A stretch of 64,000 bases of DNA, taken from Planctomycetota bacterium (lineage in GTDB: Bacteria > Planctomycetota > Phycisphaerae > Sedimentisphaerales > Anaerobacaceae). Location: contig JADFJC010000006.1 in the NCBI GenBank assembly GCA_022566315.1, positions 1 through 64,000 on the forward strand, in the 5' to 3' direction. The notes under the pieces are model-generated. The model had not been told where the DNA came from and did no database searches. It saw only the letters and a list, made by a program, of their open reading frames with translations. Shown here piece after piece: positions 39,434 to 48,697 of the stretch (position 1 is the stretch's first letter; each line of letters opens with the position of its first letter). A program made the translations under genes and the position numbers.

Positions 39434-40525
39434 TTAGCCGTCGCCGGTAAGCTTGCCCTGAGCGCAGCCGAAGGGGCGACGTTCTGATAAAATTTCTTTC
39501 AAAGCCGAAATAAGTTTATCATTTTGTTCGCCTGTGCCTACGGTTATTCTCAACTTATCGTCGAGCTTGGCCAGGTTGAAGTATCTTACATAAATCCTGC
39601 GCTCTACCAGTTTATCATAAATCTTGCCTGCCTTGCAGTTTTTGCTCTCGGCAAGAACAAAGTTAGTATAGCTTTGAGGCACTTCGAATCCTAAATCACG
39701 CAGTTTTGCGACCAATAAGCCACGGGCCTTCTTTACTTTTTCGGTTGTTTCGCTGAAATACTTTTGGTCTTTTATCGCTGCGGCGGCCACGGCGACGGCA
39801 ACGGCGTCAATGTTATAGGAGTCTTTGACCTTCATCAGGCCCGCTATTAAGTCAGGCTGGGCGATGGCATATCCAAGCCGTATCCCCGCAAGACTATATC
39901 CTTTGCTCATCGACCGAAGTATAATCACATTATCGAATTCTTTAACCAGCTCCGTGCAATTGGCCTCGGCAAAATCCACGTATGCCTCATCAATCAATAA
40001 TATCCCTGAAAGTTCATCGGCCAACGAAGCTAATTCATCGACACTTACGAAGCTGCCGTTCGGTGCATTCGGATTGCAAACGATGGTTAAAGCCGCATTG
40101 GTACTCGCCAATCTGGCCGGCAGATTGAATTCATCATCGAACGGAACTTCAATTGCCTTGCAACTTTGCAATTTGGCTAATACCGGATAGAGCGAATATG
40201 TCGGAACAGGATATGCGACAGGCCGATTTTTATCACAAAACGCACGAAAAGCAATAGTCAGCAAATCATCTCCACCGTTGCAGCACATAATATTCTCGGG
40301 CTGCACGTCATTAACTTCCGCCGCCGCCTGCCGGAATTCATTTCCAATCGGGTCGGGATATCGGCGAAGCTGCTCTGAACTGATTTGTGCTAACACTTTC
40401 ATTACTTGCGGCGAGGGTGGATAGGGATTCTCATTGGTGTTCAGCTTAAGTATGTCTGTTTCCTTCGGCTGAAACCCCGGCTCGTAACCTTTCACCTGTT
40501 CAATATTTTTCCGAAAATAACCCAT
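39434..40525 (-). CDS. hisC: Histidinol-phosphate aminotransferase
   Basis: A 363-residue fold type I PLP enzyme. PLP lysine is in RSMSKGYSLAGIRLGYA, the cofactor-binding Asn/Asp in NPNAPNGSF and LLIDEAYVDFAE. The substrate-binding Arg is near the C-terminus (LRITVGTGEQNDKL). The last 17 residues (RRPFGCAQGKLTGDG) are not part of the normal enzyme: they are encoded by a dispersed intergenic repeat at 39451-39478 that has extended the frame. Function is probably unaffected. Confidence 0.94.
   Translation of the reverse strand: MGYFRKNIEQVKGYEPGFQPKETDILKLNTNENPYPPSPQVMKVLAQISSEQLRRYPDPIGNEFRQAAAEVNDVQPENIMCCNGGDDLLTIAFRAFCDKNRPVAYPVPTYSLYPVLAKLQSCKAIEVPFDDEFNLPARLASTNAALTIVCNPNAPNGSFVSVDELASLADELSGILLIDEAYVDFAEANCTELVKEFDNVIILRSMSKGYSLAGIRLGYAIAQPDLIAGLMKVKDSYNIDAVAVAVAAAAIKDQKYFSETTEKVKKARGLLVAKLRDLGFEVPQSYTNFVLAESKNCKAGKIYDKLVERRIYVRYFNLAKLDDKLRITVGTGEQNDKLISALKEILSERRPFGCAQGKLTGDG
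39451..39478. repeat. Dispersed repeat extending the hisC frame
   Basis: The string GCTTGCCCTGAGCGCAGCC followed by GAAGGGGC resembles a scattered intergenic repeat whose core TGCCCTGAGC also occurs on the minus strand at about 23740-23755. Here it overlaps the hisC 3' end. Confidence 0.55.
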
Positions 40526-40712
40526 TACCTGCTCTGATTAACCACGGATTCCACAGATTTCACTGATTTATGTTTTTAACCACGAATTATCACGAATTTT
40601 CTCTAATTTTTTTCTCTGTGGCCTCTGTGGCTGATTTCTTTTTGGGATTATACAGATATTAGCACAGAAGTGAAAGGGAAGATTTTTGTATTTACAGGAA
40701 CACACTTAATAC
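40526..40712. repeat. Intergenic low-complexity repeat string
   Basis: Contains AACCACGGATTCCACAGATT and CACGAATTATCACGAATTTT followed by CTGTGGCCTCTGTGGCTG. These short near-repeats resemble strings at 18118-18150 (ATCTGTGTTAATCTGTG) and 10610-10625. No gene is seen. Confidence 0.5.
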
Positions 40713-41882
40713 TCAATCATAAAAGCCGAATTCATAGGCCGCATCAAATAAAGCAACGATGTTTTCAGCCGGCACGCCAAACTGGATGTTATGAACGTTG
40801 TTGAACACGTAGCCGCCTCCCGGCTTAAAGACTTCAAGGTTCCTCCGCACGTGCTCCCTGATTTCACCTGGCTCGGCAAAGGCAAGAATGTGCTGGGCGT
40901 CTATACCCCCGCCCCACAGCGAAATCCGTCTTCCAAACATATCTTTTAGTTTTTGAGGCTCCATATTAACCAGGCCGATTTGGACCGGATTAAGAATATC
41001 AATACCATTGTCGATAAGCTCCGGAATGTACTCGAAACAGGAACCGCACGTATGATACCAGATTTTCGCTTTCGTCAGCGATTTGATGTGCCGGACGAGT
41101 TTTTTCTGTCTGGGTTTTACTATTTTGCGGTAAAAATCAGGAGAAAACAGTGGACCGCTTTGACCGGCCAAATCGTCACCTATCATCACTACGTCAACAA
41201 TGTCACCTACTTCACGCATAAACCCGGTATAATAGTCCATCCAGAATTTGAGCGTCTTCTCAAGCAGCGCCTCGCAAAAGGCCGGATTATCTATCGTATC
41301 TATGAACCACCTTTCGAGTCCGCGCATATACCAGCAGTATTCATAGACCACGCCCCCAATGCCCGTTGATATAGCGTATGGAGTCTCACTGCGCATCTGC
41401 AGCGCCGTCTGGCGAACGCCGGTGAAGCGGCTTGGGTCACTGCCGTCGGGAAAAGGATAATCTTCAATGTCTCCAGCACTCGCATCGGCAAGTGGATGAT
41501 GCGAAATATCCATATAAAGCATCTGCTCATCCGGCATCGACCAGACGACGCCAAATTCATCCCTAAGGTCGTGCCAGAGTCTGCCATCCCGGGTATTCTG
41601 TTCGATTTGGCCTTTGAAATCGTCAGGGCCGTGCGCGCATATATAGCGGGTATCAACCCTGAAACGTTTCAGAACTTCTTCGCTCGGCCTGGCAAGCTGC
41701 TGCACGGGGTCGAGAATTGTTATTTCCTCCTCGATACCAAGGTAAGAGAGCAATTCAGCATACGCTCTTTTATGTATCCCCGTTTGAAATCCTCCAAGGT
41801 CAATCGGTACCCTGTCCGGGATTTGGTGATTGAGGGTCTTTAAGAGGCGCTCCCTTGAAGTCATTGTCTCTTTATTCGCCAT
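40713..41882 (-). CDS. Uroporphyrinogen decarboxylase-like (MtaA/CmuA-type) protein
   Basis: About 389 residues from the ATG at 41882 (GGGAGAG upstream). The UroD/methyltransferase barrel is recognised from TSRERLLKTLNHQIPDRVPID at the N-terminus, DVVMIGDDLAGQSGP, and the Zn-type motif WYHTCGSCFEYIPELIDNG (H-x-C). True UroD conserves different residues; the HxC site is that of corrinoid-dependent methyltransferases. Planctomycetes carry many such paralogues next to sugar genes, where their substrate is unknown. The rhamnose symporter gene lies 64 bp upstream on the same strand. Confidence 0.8.
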   Translation of the reverse strand: MANKETMTSRERLLKTLNHQIPDRVPIDLGGFQTGIHKRAYAELLSYLGIEEEITILDPVQQLARPSEEVLKRFRVDTRYICAHGPDDFKGQIEQNTRDGRLWHDLRDEFGVVWSMPDEQMLYMDISHHPLADASAGDIEDYPFPDGSDPSRFTGVRQTALQMRSETPYAISTGIGGVVYEYCWYMRGLERWFIDTIDNPAFCEALLEKTLKFWMDYYTGFMREVGDIVDVVMIGDDLAGQSGPLFSPDFYRKIVKPRQKKLVRHIKSLTKAKIWYHTCGSCFEYIPELIDNGIDILNPVQIGLVNMEPQKLKDMFGRRISLWGGGIDAQHILAFAEPGEIREHVRRNLEVFKPGGGYVFNNVHNIQFGVPAENIVALFDAAYEFGFYD

Positions 41883-41946
41883 TCTCAAACTCTCCCACAA
41901 CGCTTAACCGGTATCGACCTTTTGAATACCTATCAGATTTCAAGTC

Positions 41947-42993
41947 TTATTTTCCGACCGACGCAAGATAGTTTCCCAATCCGACAATGAATGTCGATAG
42001 TATGAGCACAAGTATCCCGGTCAAAACTATCTGATGCGTGCGACGGCTGGTCCCCTTCCATTCGTGGAATATCAGTCCCCATATATTGCTGAAGACGATG
42101 ATAAAGGCCATGTGGATGGTCCAGCTTGAAAAGTCGTACTGACCCATCTTTGTAGTACCCATTCCATAGAACATAAACTGAAAGTACCAGGTAATTCCTG
42201 CCAGTGCAGAAAAGACATAATTGCCGGCAAGTGATGTGTTGCCCCTATCAATGTAATTTTTCGTTGTACGGTTTTTAATATTGAGAAACACGCACCAAAT
42301 GAAATTCGTCGTAAACCCGCCCGCAAGGATACAGACAAAAATCGCGCTGTTCCGCCACAAAGATGGTACGCCTCGCTCGACGGCAAGCTCGGCAATTGGT
42401 TTTCCCGCTGCTATCCCGAATGCCATACACGCACTCATTACACCGGCAAATGTCGCAACCCAGAGTCCTTTGGTGAAGTTGAATTCTTTAATCGTCTCTT
42501 TCTTTTTCTCCTCTGACAGCTCTTTCTCTTTGGACATACCCGCCCAGCCGCAAATTGTGATGCCAACAAGGCAGACAAGCACGCCCCCAAGCGTGGTTAA
42601 ACCTGATGCGTGGCTGATTAAATCACCAAAAGTGCCAAAATATATCGGCGGAATAATTGTTCCAAAAGCAGCACAAAATCCCAGCGCAATTGCATACCCA
42701 AGCGACATCCCGAGATAGCGCATTGACAAGCCGAACGTCAGCCCCCCGATACCCCACAGTAAACCAAAAAGATATGTCCAGAAAATACTGCTTCTCGGCG
42801 CTTCACGCAGAATCGAAATCAACCCCGGCACCGTCAGAAGTGCGATAATCCAGGGCATAATAATCCAGGAGAGAAAACCATTTACCAGCCAGTAGCTCTC
42901 CCACGCCCAGTTCCGAACCTTCTTGAATGGGATGTAAAAACTTCCCGCTGCAAAGCCCCCTATCGAATGCAGAAGAATACCTAATGCTACCAT
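41947..42993 (-). CDS. rhaT: L-rhamnose/proton symporter family protein
   Basis: A 348-residue protein with about ten membrane helices. The start ILLHSIGGFAAGSFYIPFKKV and the segment SYWLVNGFLSWIIMPWI are characteristic of RhaT. Conserved LWGIGGLTFGLSMRYLGMSLG follows, and the C-terminus ends in a helix LTGILVLILSTFIVGLGNYL. It should import L-rhamnose or a related deoxy sugar, which fits the rhamnosidase-like enzyme at 12882-16010. No rhamnose isomerase or kinase gene is present in the window. It begins three bases after the accD stop. Confidence 0.85.
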   Translation of the reverse strand: MVALGILLHSIGGFAAGSFYIPFKKVRNWAWESYWLVNGFLSWIIMPWIIALLTVPGLISILREAPRSSIFWTYLFGLLWGIGGLTFGLSMRYLGMSLGYAIALGFCAAFGTIIPPIYFGTFGDLISHASGLTTLGGVLVCLVGITICGWAGMSKEKELSEEKKKETIKEFNFTKGLWVATFAGVMSACMAFGIAAGKPIAELAVERGVPSLWRNSAIFVCILAGGFTTNFIWCVFLNIKNRTTKNYIDRGNTSLAGNYVFSALAGITWYFQFMFYGMGTTKMGQYDFSSWTIHMAFIIVFSNIWGLIFHEWKGTSRRTHQIVLTGILVLILSTFIVGLGNYLASVGK

Positions 42994-42996
42994 AAT

Positions 42997-43842
42997 TTAT
43001 TTCTGGCAGTAATCTATAAGGCGTGCGATTTCGCTGCGAAGGTCCCTGCGGTTCACAATCATATCCAGAAAGCCGTGCTCTAACATAAACTCAGACGTCT
43101 GGAACCCTTCCGGCAGCTCTATCTTTATCGTTTCAGCAATCGTGCGCGGTCCGGCAAAACCGATTAGTGCGCCCGGCTCAGCTATTAAACAATCACCCAA
43201 CGTTGCAAAGCTCGCCGTGACCCCGCCGGTCGTCGGGTCGGTCAAAACACAGATATAAAGTCCGCCGGCCTCGTCGAATTTCGCTAACGCAGCGGAAGTC
43301 TTGGCCATCTGCCCTAATGACACTACACCCTCGTGCATCCTCGCTCCGCCGGAGCAGCAAACCGCTACTAAAGGCAGTTTCTCGGCCATCGCCATATCAA
43401 TCGCCGCACAAAGTTTCTCGCCGACTACAAAACCCATAGAGCCCATCAGAAAATTCGGCTCCATCACCGCTAAGATAATGCCTCTGCCTTTGATAAAGGC
43501 CTTACCGATTAACATGGCCTCTTTTACACCGGATTTTTTTACATCGTCTTTGATTCGCTGTTTATAAGTGGTGTCCCTGAACTTAAAGCCTAATGGGTCA
43601 TCGGTCGTCAAATCGCCAAGAATCTCCTGAAAAGAATCTTCATCGGCCAGATATTTAATTCGAGTCGCCGCCTCGATGCGAAAGTGATGATTGCATTCCG
43701 GACAGACGTTAAGGTTCTTTTCAACGGCGCTTTTATAGAGCATATGCTCACAGCCCGGACACCGCACCCACAGCCCTTCGGGCATCTCTTTACGAGGCTT
43801 CAACGAGAAACCGTTCCACTTGGATTTCACTTCTTTGCCCAT
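42997..43842 (-). CDS. accD: Acetyl-CoA carboxylase carboxyltransferase subunit beta
   Basis: About 281 residues from the ATG at 43842. The N-terminal zinc ribbon is seen as RCPGCEHMLYK and NVCPECNHHF. The crotonase-like core has AVMEPNFLMGSMGFVVGEKL, VAVCCSGGARMHEG and VLTDPTTGGVTASFA, the last two lining the active site. It works with AccA to carboxylate acetyl-CoA for fatty-acid synthesis. A palindromic repeat lies directly upstream (43846-43880) and would be in the mRNA leader. Confidence 0.95.
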   Translation of the reverse strand: MGKEVKSKWNGFSLKPRKEMPEGLWVRCPGCEHMLYKSAVEKNLNVCPECNHHFRIEAATRIKYLADEDSFQEILGDLTTDDPLGFKFRDTTYKQRIKDDVKKSGVKEAMLIGKAFIKGRGIILAVMEPNFLMGSMGFVVGEKLCAAIDMAMAEKLPLVAVCCSGGARMHEGVVSLGQMAKTSAALAKFDEAGGLYICVLTDPTTGGVTASFATLGDCLIAEPGALIGFAGPRTIAETIKIELPEGFQTSEFMLEHGFLDMIVNRRDLRSEIARLIDYCQK

Positions 43843-43845
43843 ATT

Positions 43846-43880
43846 ATTGTTTAGCCCCCGGACCTGTGCCGGGGGTTGTT
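43846..43880 (-). repeat. Palindromic repeat copy upstream of accD
   Basis: On the minus strand AACCCCCGGCACAGGTCCG is followed by GGGGGCTAAACA. The stem and the GGGGCTAAAYA flank match the family at 11268-11327. Confidence 0.65.
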
Positions 43881-43966
43881 TAGCCGTCGTCGGCACGGCG
43901 ACGCAATACTCAAATGAAAATCAATCGGAGGATTCTACCAAAAATGAACATAAATGGCTACAAAAA

Positions 43967-44632
43967 TTACTTCGCTGCCTCTCGAATAGCGTTTATTGCG
44001 GCAATACGGTCGGTTTTTGCAAATATTGCGTTGCCCGCTACAAGCGTATCGGCACCGTATGAAACTACTATCGGCGTGGTTTGAGCGTCTATCCCGCCAT
44101 CAACTTCGATGCGGATATCGGGGCCGACAATTTCTCTGACTCTGCTGATTTTTTTCGCAGCCTCCGGCATAAATTCCTGTCCGCCGAAACCCGGACGCAC
44201 CGTCATCACCAGGACCATATCGCAAAGCGGCCCAACACCCTCTATTGCTTCAACCGGAGTCTCCGGGTTCAGGCATATCCCGGCACTGCACCCTAACTTG
44301 TGTAATTTGTCGATAAGTCTTTGCGGCTCGTCAGCCACTTCGATGTGAAATGTTATATGGTCGGCGCCGGCCTCGGCAAAATGCTCGGCGTATTTGCCCG
44401 GCTCACTTATCATCAAATGGGTATCGAAAACAAGATTGCTGCACTTGCGGAGCTTGGCAATCACCGGCGGCCCAATAGTAATATTCGGAACAAAGTGGCC
44501 GTCCATAACATCAAGATGCACCATACTAACACCAGCCGAGGCAACCGCAGCTATCTCGTCAGCTAACCTGGCAAAGTCAGCGCTCAGTATCGATGGCACA
44601 ACCTCAATTGTCCCTGCTTTGGGCAGCTTCAT
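43967..44632 (-). CDS. rpe: Ribulose-phosphate 3-epimerase
   Basis: A 221-residue TIM barrel that interconverts ribulose-5-P and xylulose-5-P. Metal ligands and catalytic Asp lie in VPSILSADFARL, MVHLDVMDGHFVPNITIGP and IRIEVDGGIDAQT; the His is in FDTHLMISEP. The MTVRPGFGGQEF loop is conserved. It lies 50 bp downstream of pgk on the same strand. Confidence 0.96.
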   Translation of the reverse strand: MKLPKAGTIEVVPSILSADFARLADEIAAVASAGVSMVHLDVMDGHFVPNITIGPPVIAKLRKCSNLVFDTHLMISEPGKYAEHFAEAGADHITFHIEVADEPQRLIDKLHKLGCSAGICLNPETPVEAIEGVGPLCDMVLVMTVRPGFGGQEFMPEAAKKISRVREIVGPDIRIEVDGGIDAQTTPIVVSYGADTLVAGNAIFAKTDRIAAINAIREAAK

Positions 44633-44682
44633 TTCTAAGTCCGTGTCCGCCAGTGTTATAGTCCGTGTCTGTCAGTGTCCCG

Positions 44683-45930
44683 TCAGTCAGTGTCTTTTTC
44701 ATCCAGAATTTCAAGGCACTTGAATTTTTTACCTTCCAGAAACTCAAGCGAAGCGCCTCCGCCGGTAGAAATATGGCTTATTTTGTCTTCCAGACCAAGT
44801 TTCTTCACTGCCGCTGCACTGTCACCGCCGCCGATTATACTGCGTGCCCCTTTGGCGGTGGCCTCGACAACAGCCAAAGCGACAGCTTTCGTTCCTTCAT
44901 CGAAAGGAGGTATTTCAAAGACACCCATCGGCCCGTTCCAAACGATGGTCTTGGCATCAACAATCTTCTGTGCAAACATCTGGGCTGCAATCGGCCCAAT
45001 ATCGACTGCCTGATAACCCGGATCAATGTCACCCACGGCAATGCGGTGTGGTGCGCCAGGCTTCAGCTCGCGAACCACCTGGTGATCCACAGGCAAGACT
45101 ACCTCACAGCCCACCTCGGCTGCCTGATCCAACAGTTTCTGGCCCTCGTCAATGAAGTCGTTCTCGCACAGGCTCTTACCGATGTTCTTGCCCCTGCCTT
45201 TGAGAAACGTATATGCCATGGCCCCACCGATAATGATGCGATCGACCTTGTCTATCAGATTCTCAATCACACCTATCTTGTCTGAAACCTTCACTCCGCC
45301 CAATATCGCAACGAACGGCCTTTCGGGATTACTTAGGGTTTCGCCCAAGAACTTCAGTTCCTTTTCGATAAGGAAACCGATGACTCGCGGCTTGCCTTCC
45401 ATAAGTGCCGGCACCGTGTACATTGAAGCATTGTCTCTGTGCGCCGTACCGAAGGCATCGTCAACGTAGATATCCGCCAAATCGGCAAGCTGCTTCGCAA
45501 AATCGTCTTTGGCCTGCCGCAGTTGCGCATCTTCTTTTGCCGCTTTGTCCTTTATCGTTTCTTCCTTGTGAAAACGCAGGTTCTCAAGCAGCATACAATC
45601 GCCGCTCGCCAGCGACTGGACCTTTGCCTTTGTCTCAGGACCGATACAATCCTCAGCAAAGCTAACCTCCTGCCCTAAAAGTTCCGAGAGCCTTTTGGTC
45701 ACGGGCGCCAAAGACATCTTTTCATTTCTTTGTCCCTTAGGCCTGCCGAGGTGGCTCATCAGGATCAATGCACCGCCGCCATCTAATATCTTCTTTATCG
45801 TAGGCAGTGCCTTAACGATTCGGTCATCGCTGGTAATGTTGCAGTCCTCATCCATCGGCACATTAAAATCACACCGCATCAGGACCTTCTTACCCTGCAC
45901 ATCGATATCGGCAACAGTCTTCTTAGCCAT
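44683..45930 (-). CDS. pgk: Phosphoglycerate kinase
   Basis: A 415-residue monomeric glycolytic kinase. Start [18 protein letters not shown] with substrate-binding Asp/Asn; [42 protein letters not shown]-terminal [18 protein letters not shown] and [15 protein letters not shown]. Standard length. AAGGGA before ATG. Follows gap with an 81-bp spacer that contains an inverted repeat. Confidence 0.97.
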   Translation of the reverse strand: MAKKTVADIDVQGKKVLMRCDFNVPMDEDCNITSDDRIVKALPTIKKILDGGGALILMSHLGRPKGQRNEKMSLAPVTKRLSELLGQEVSFAEDCIGPETKAKVQSLASGDCMLLENLRFHKEETIKDKAAKEDAQLRQAKDDFAKQLADLADIYVDDAFGTAHRDNASMYTVPALMEGKPRVIGFLIEKELKFLGETLSNPERPFVAILGGVKVSDKIGVIENLIDKVDRIIIGGAMAYTFLKGRGKNIGKSLCENDFIDEGQKLLDQAAEVGCEVVLPVDHQVVRELKPGAPHRIAVGDIDPGYQAVDIGPIAAQMFAQKIVDAKTIVWNGPMGVFEIPPFDEGTKAVALAVVEATAKGARSIIGGGDSAAAVKKLGLEDKISHISTGGGASLEFLEGKKFKCLEILDEKDTD

Positions 45931-45949
45931 TTTTTTTATCCCTTGGGAA

Positions 45950-46014
45950 TTTAGAATGTAGAACTCAGAATTGAGAAGGTTTCTACATTCTTCATTCTTA
46001 ATTCTAAATTCTCA
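45950..46014 (-). repeat. Inverted repeat in the gap-pgk spacer
   Basis: GAATTTAGAAT at about 45949-45959 is the exact reverse complement of ATTCTAAATTC at about 46004-46014, with GTAG/CTAC pairs inside. The stem lies between the gap stop and the pgk start and could mark an RNA processing or attenuation point. Confidence 0.6.
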
Positions 46015-47028
46015 GCAGCCCTTTGCCATTCTTTCCATAATATCGACGCTGCGGTTCGAGTAACCCCACTCGTTGTCATACCAGCTAACGACCTTAACTA
46101 TCCTGTCAACGACTATTGTGCACAGAGAATCGAAAATGCTCGAAGCAGGGTCGTTAACGATATCACTGCTGACTATCGGCTCATCGCAATAAACCAGGAT
46201 GCCCTTCATTGGCCCTTCCGCTGCTGCCTTCATTGCTGCGTTTACGCTATCGACCGTAACGTCCTTTTTGACGTTAACCACAAGGTCAACGATACTGCCG
46301 ACTGGAATAGGAACCCGGATGGCGAAACCATCGAGCTTGCCTTCAAGTTCGGGAATAACTTTGCCGATGGCCTTTGCTGCGCCGGTGGTGGTGGGGATAA
46401 TGTTCGCCGCCGCTGCACGCGCACGACGCAGGTCCTTATGTATCATATCAGCTACGTTCTGGTCGTTGGTATAAGCGTGAATGGTAGTCATAACCCCCTG
46501 CTCAATACCAAACACATCGTTGAGGGTTTTGGCCAGAGGTGCAAGGCAGTTGGTCGTACAGCTTGCATTCGATACACACTTGACGTCACTGGTCAGCTTC
46601 TCATCATTAACGCCCAGGACGATAGTCGCATCGATATTATCCTTTGCCGGAACACTTAGCATGACCTTACTGGCGCCTGCCTTGATATGGTCTGCATAGC
46701 CGCCCTTCGGCGATTCGGCTGTGCGAAAGATGCCCGTCGATTCCATAACAATCTTCACGCCCATATCTTTCCAGGGCAGTTCAGCAGGATTCCTGATAGC
46801 CAAAACCTTAATAGATTTGCCGTTGATAACTAATTCGCCGTCCTTTGCCTCGACCGTCCCGCCCCATTTGCCCATCACCGTATCATATTTGAACAGGTGC
46901 GCAAGACTCTTTGCGTCCGAGAGGTCATTGATAGCGACCAGGTCCAATTCGCCGTCTCTTTGCATAATAATTCTTGTCACGGCTCTGCCGATTCGGCCGA
47001 ACCCGTTAATTGCCACCTTTGTTGACAT
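46012..47028 (-). CDS. gap: Glyceraldehyde-3-phosphate dehydrogenase, type I
   Basis: A 338-residue enzyme. NAD-binding start VAINGFGRIGRAVTRI; the catalytic Cys is in CVSNASCTTNCLAPLAK; the catalytic His in TTIHAYTNDQN; conserved SWYDNEWGYSNR at the C-terminus. The Asp at NDLSDAKSLAHL suggests NAD preference. AAAAGGAGA precedes ATG. It heads a gap-pgk-rpe group with a promoter at 47118-47146. Confidence 0.97.
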   Translation of the reverse strand: MSTKVAINGFGRIGRAVTRIIMQRDGELDLVAINDLSDAKSLAHLFKYDTVMGKWGGTVEAKDGELVINGKSIKVLAIRNPAELPWKDMGVKIVMESTGIFRTAESPKGGYADHIKAGASKVMLSVPAKDNIDATIVLGVNDEKLTSDVKCVSNASCTTNCLAPLAKTLNDVFGIEQGVMTTIHAYTNDQNVADMIHKDLRRARAAAANIIPTTTGAAKAIGKVIPELEGKLDGFAIRVPIPVGSIVDLVVNVKKDVTVDSVNAAMKAAAEGPMKGILVYCDEPIVSSDIVNDPASSIFDSLCTIVVDRIVKVVSWYDNEWGYSNRSVDIMERMAKGC

Positions 47029-47117
47029 TTCAAAATCTCCTTTTTTAATACTGTAAATAATGTTTTTTTCTGATTTAATCCCCCGCCAATCCCTGCTGCG
47101 GAGTAAATGAAAGAGCT

Positions 47118-47146
47118 ACTTTATGTATTACCCGCCCCATTGTCAA
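47118..47146 (-). promoter_or_regulatory. Sigma-70-type promoter of gap
   Basis: On the minus strand TTGACA (47141-47146) and TAAAGT (47118-47123) are separated by 17 bases, giving a start near 47110 and a leader of about 80 bases. Confidence 0.6.
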
Positions 47147-47281
47147 GAGTTTATTAAACGATTTGAGATTCTGCAAAACGGACCCGCGACTTCCAAAAAC
47201 AGAGCCGTCCCGATGTACATCGGGATAAAGGAGCGGTAATTGGTTTATTATTGGCCTCAAAACGGTCTTTTTTTCAGAACA

Positions 47282-48697
47282 TTAGCGGTTCTTTCTATTC
47301 TTCTTTTTCTGTGAGCTAATAGTCGTGGAAGTTTGCCGCTTTCTCCTGGCTTTACTGAGCTGGGGGGCCATTTGATTCTTCCAGGCTTTGTAAGTCTGCT
47401 GAAGATGTTTGACAATTTCCGGATTTTGTTTTGCAAGGTTGTTTTTTTCGCCGATATCGCCTTCAAGGTCATATAATTCTAAAGACCCTTCTCTATTAAA
47501 AAGTAGTTTCCATTTACCTTCTCGAACGGCCCACTGTTTGACACCATCGTCCCAGAAAAGAGTTTTATGCAGAGGCCCTTTCATTTGGCCGCGAAGGACC
47601 GGCAGCATATTCTTTCCGTCATATACTCGGTCGCCGGGAAGTTTGGCGCCGACAGCAGCGCAGATGGTCGGCATGACATCCAGTGAAATGACAGGCTCAT
47701 CGCAAACTGTTCCTTTCGGTAATTTCCCCGGCCAGCGAACAATAAACGGCACGTGGATTCCACCTTCGTAAACGCTGTGCTTGTAGTCTCGCAAAATACC
47801 GTTATTGGCAAAATTCTTTCTGGCGCCTCCGTTGTCTGAGAAAAATATAAGCAGGGTATTGTCGTCGGCGCCGGTTCGTTTGAGAGCATCTAACACTTTT
47901 CCAATCGCCTCATCCATACTCGTGAGCATTGCCAGGTAGATGTCCCGGTTCTCATCCCCTGTATCGAAGCGCTTTATATACTTCTGCAGCGCCTGCAGTG
48001 GCCAGTGCACGGCGTTAAAAGGCAGGTAAAGGAAAAAGGGCTGTTTCCGATGCCGCTCAATAAATGACACAGCTTCCCGCCCCAGGTTGTCTGTCAGGTA
48101 GCCGGTATCGTTTATCGGTTTGTCATTGCGATAAATCGAATTATGTTCGTTTGTTATCTTGAGATTAAAATAATCATGCGCTCCGTGTCCCAAGAATCCG
48201 TAGAATTCGTCAAAGCCCCGCTTCAAAGGACGATATTCCGGCTCAATACCCACATGCCATTTACCGATAACCGCCGTTGCATAGCCTTGCTTTTTAAGCA
48301 CCTCAGCCACAGTAACTTCATTCAAGGGTAATCCAACCCTCGAATCACCGCCTGTATAGAAGCCGAACCGCTGCTGGTATCTTCCGGTTAAGAGTCCCGC
48401 CCGGGTCGGCGCACAGACATAGGCGCTCGCATAGCCGTTTGTCAATCGCACGCCTTCGGCGGCCAGCCGGTCAATATTGGGCGTATCGACTTCTTTCGGA
48501 TGCTCGTAGCAGCTCGAATCCCCATAGCCCTGGTCGTCGGATACGATGAGAACGATGTTGGGACTGTCGGAATTATTCTGATTGGTTGTTGCAGACCAGA
48601 CCTTCCTGCCAAGGCATATTCCTGACGCAGCTAACACCGATGAACGTAAAAAATCTCTTCGAGTCATTATGTTCTTTGTCATTTTTTCCACAGTCAT
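47282..48697 (-). CDS. Sulfatase with twin-arginine leader (second in window)
   Basis: About 471 residues from the ATG at 48697 (GGAG upstream). The twin-arginine leader is MTRRDFLRSSVLAASGICLG. Metal site IVLIVSDDQGYGDSSCYEH, formylglycine motif CAPTRAGLLTG, GKWHVGIEPEYR, and FFSDNGGARKNF. It ends in a basic tail (KARRKRQTSTTISS). Related to, but clearly distinct from, the sulfatase at 18682-20151. It stands alone on the minus strand upstream of the gap promoter. Substrate unknown. Confidence 0.92.
   Translation of the reverse strand: MTVEKMTKNIMTRRDFLRSSVLAASGICLGRKVWSATTNQNNSDSPNIVLIVSDDQGYGDSSCYEHPKEVDTPNIDRLAAEGVRLTNGYASAYVCAPTRAGLLTGRYQQRFGFYTGGDSRVGLPLNEVTVAEVLKKQGYATAVIGKWHVGIEPEYRPLKRGFDEFYGFLGHGAHDYFNLKITNEHNSIYRNDKPINDTGYLTDNLGREAVSFIERHRKQPFFLYLPFNAVHWPLQALQKYIKRFDTGDENRDIYLAMLTSMDEAIGKVLDALKRTGADDNTLLIFFSDNGGARKNFANNGILRDYKHSVYEGGIHVPFIVRWPGKLPKGTVCDEPVISLDVMPTICAAVGAKLPGDRVYDGKNMLPVLRGQMKGPLHKTLFWDDGVKQWAVREGKWKLLFNREGSLELYDLEGDIGEKNNLAKQNPEIVKHLQQTYKAWKNQMAPQLSKARRKRQTSTTISSQKKKNRKNR

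Noticed and set aside
40713-41882. hemE (true uroporphyrinogen decarboxylase)
   Set aside because: The metal-type HxCxxC site and neighbouring sugar gene fit the methyltransferase-like branch, not haem synthesis.
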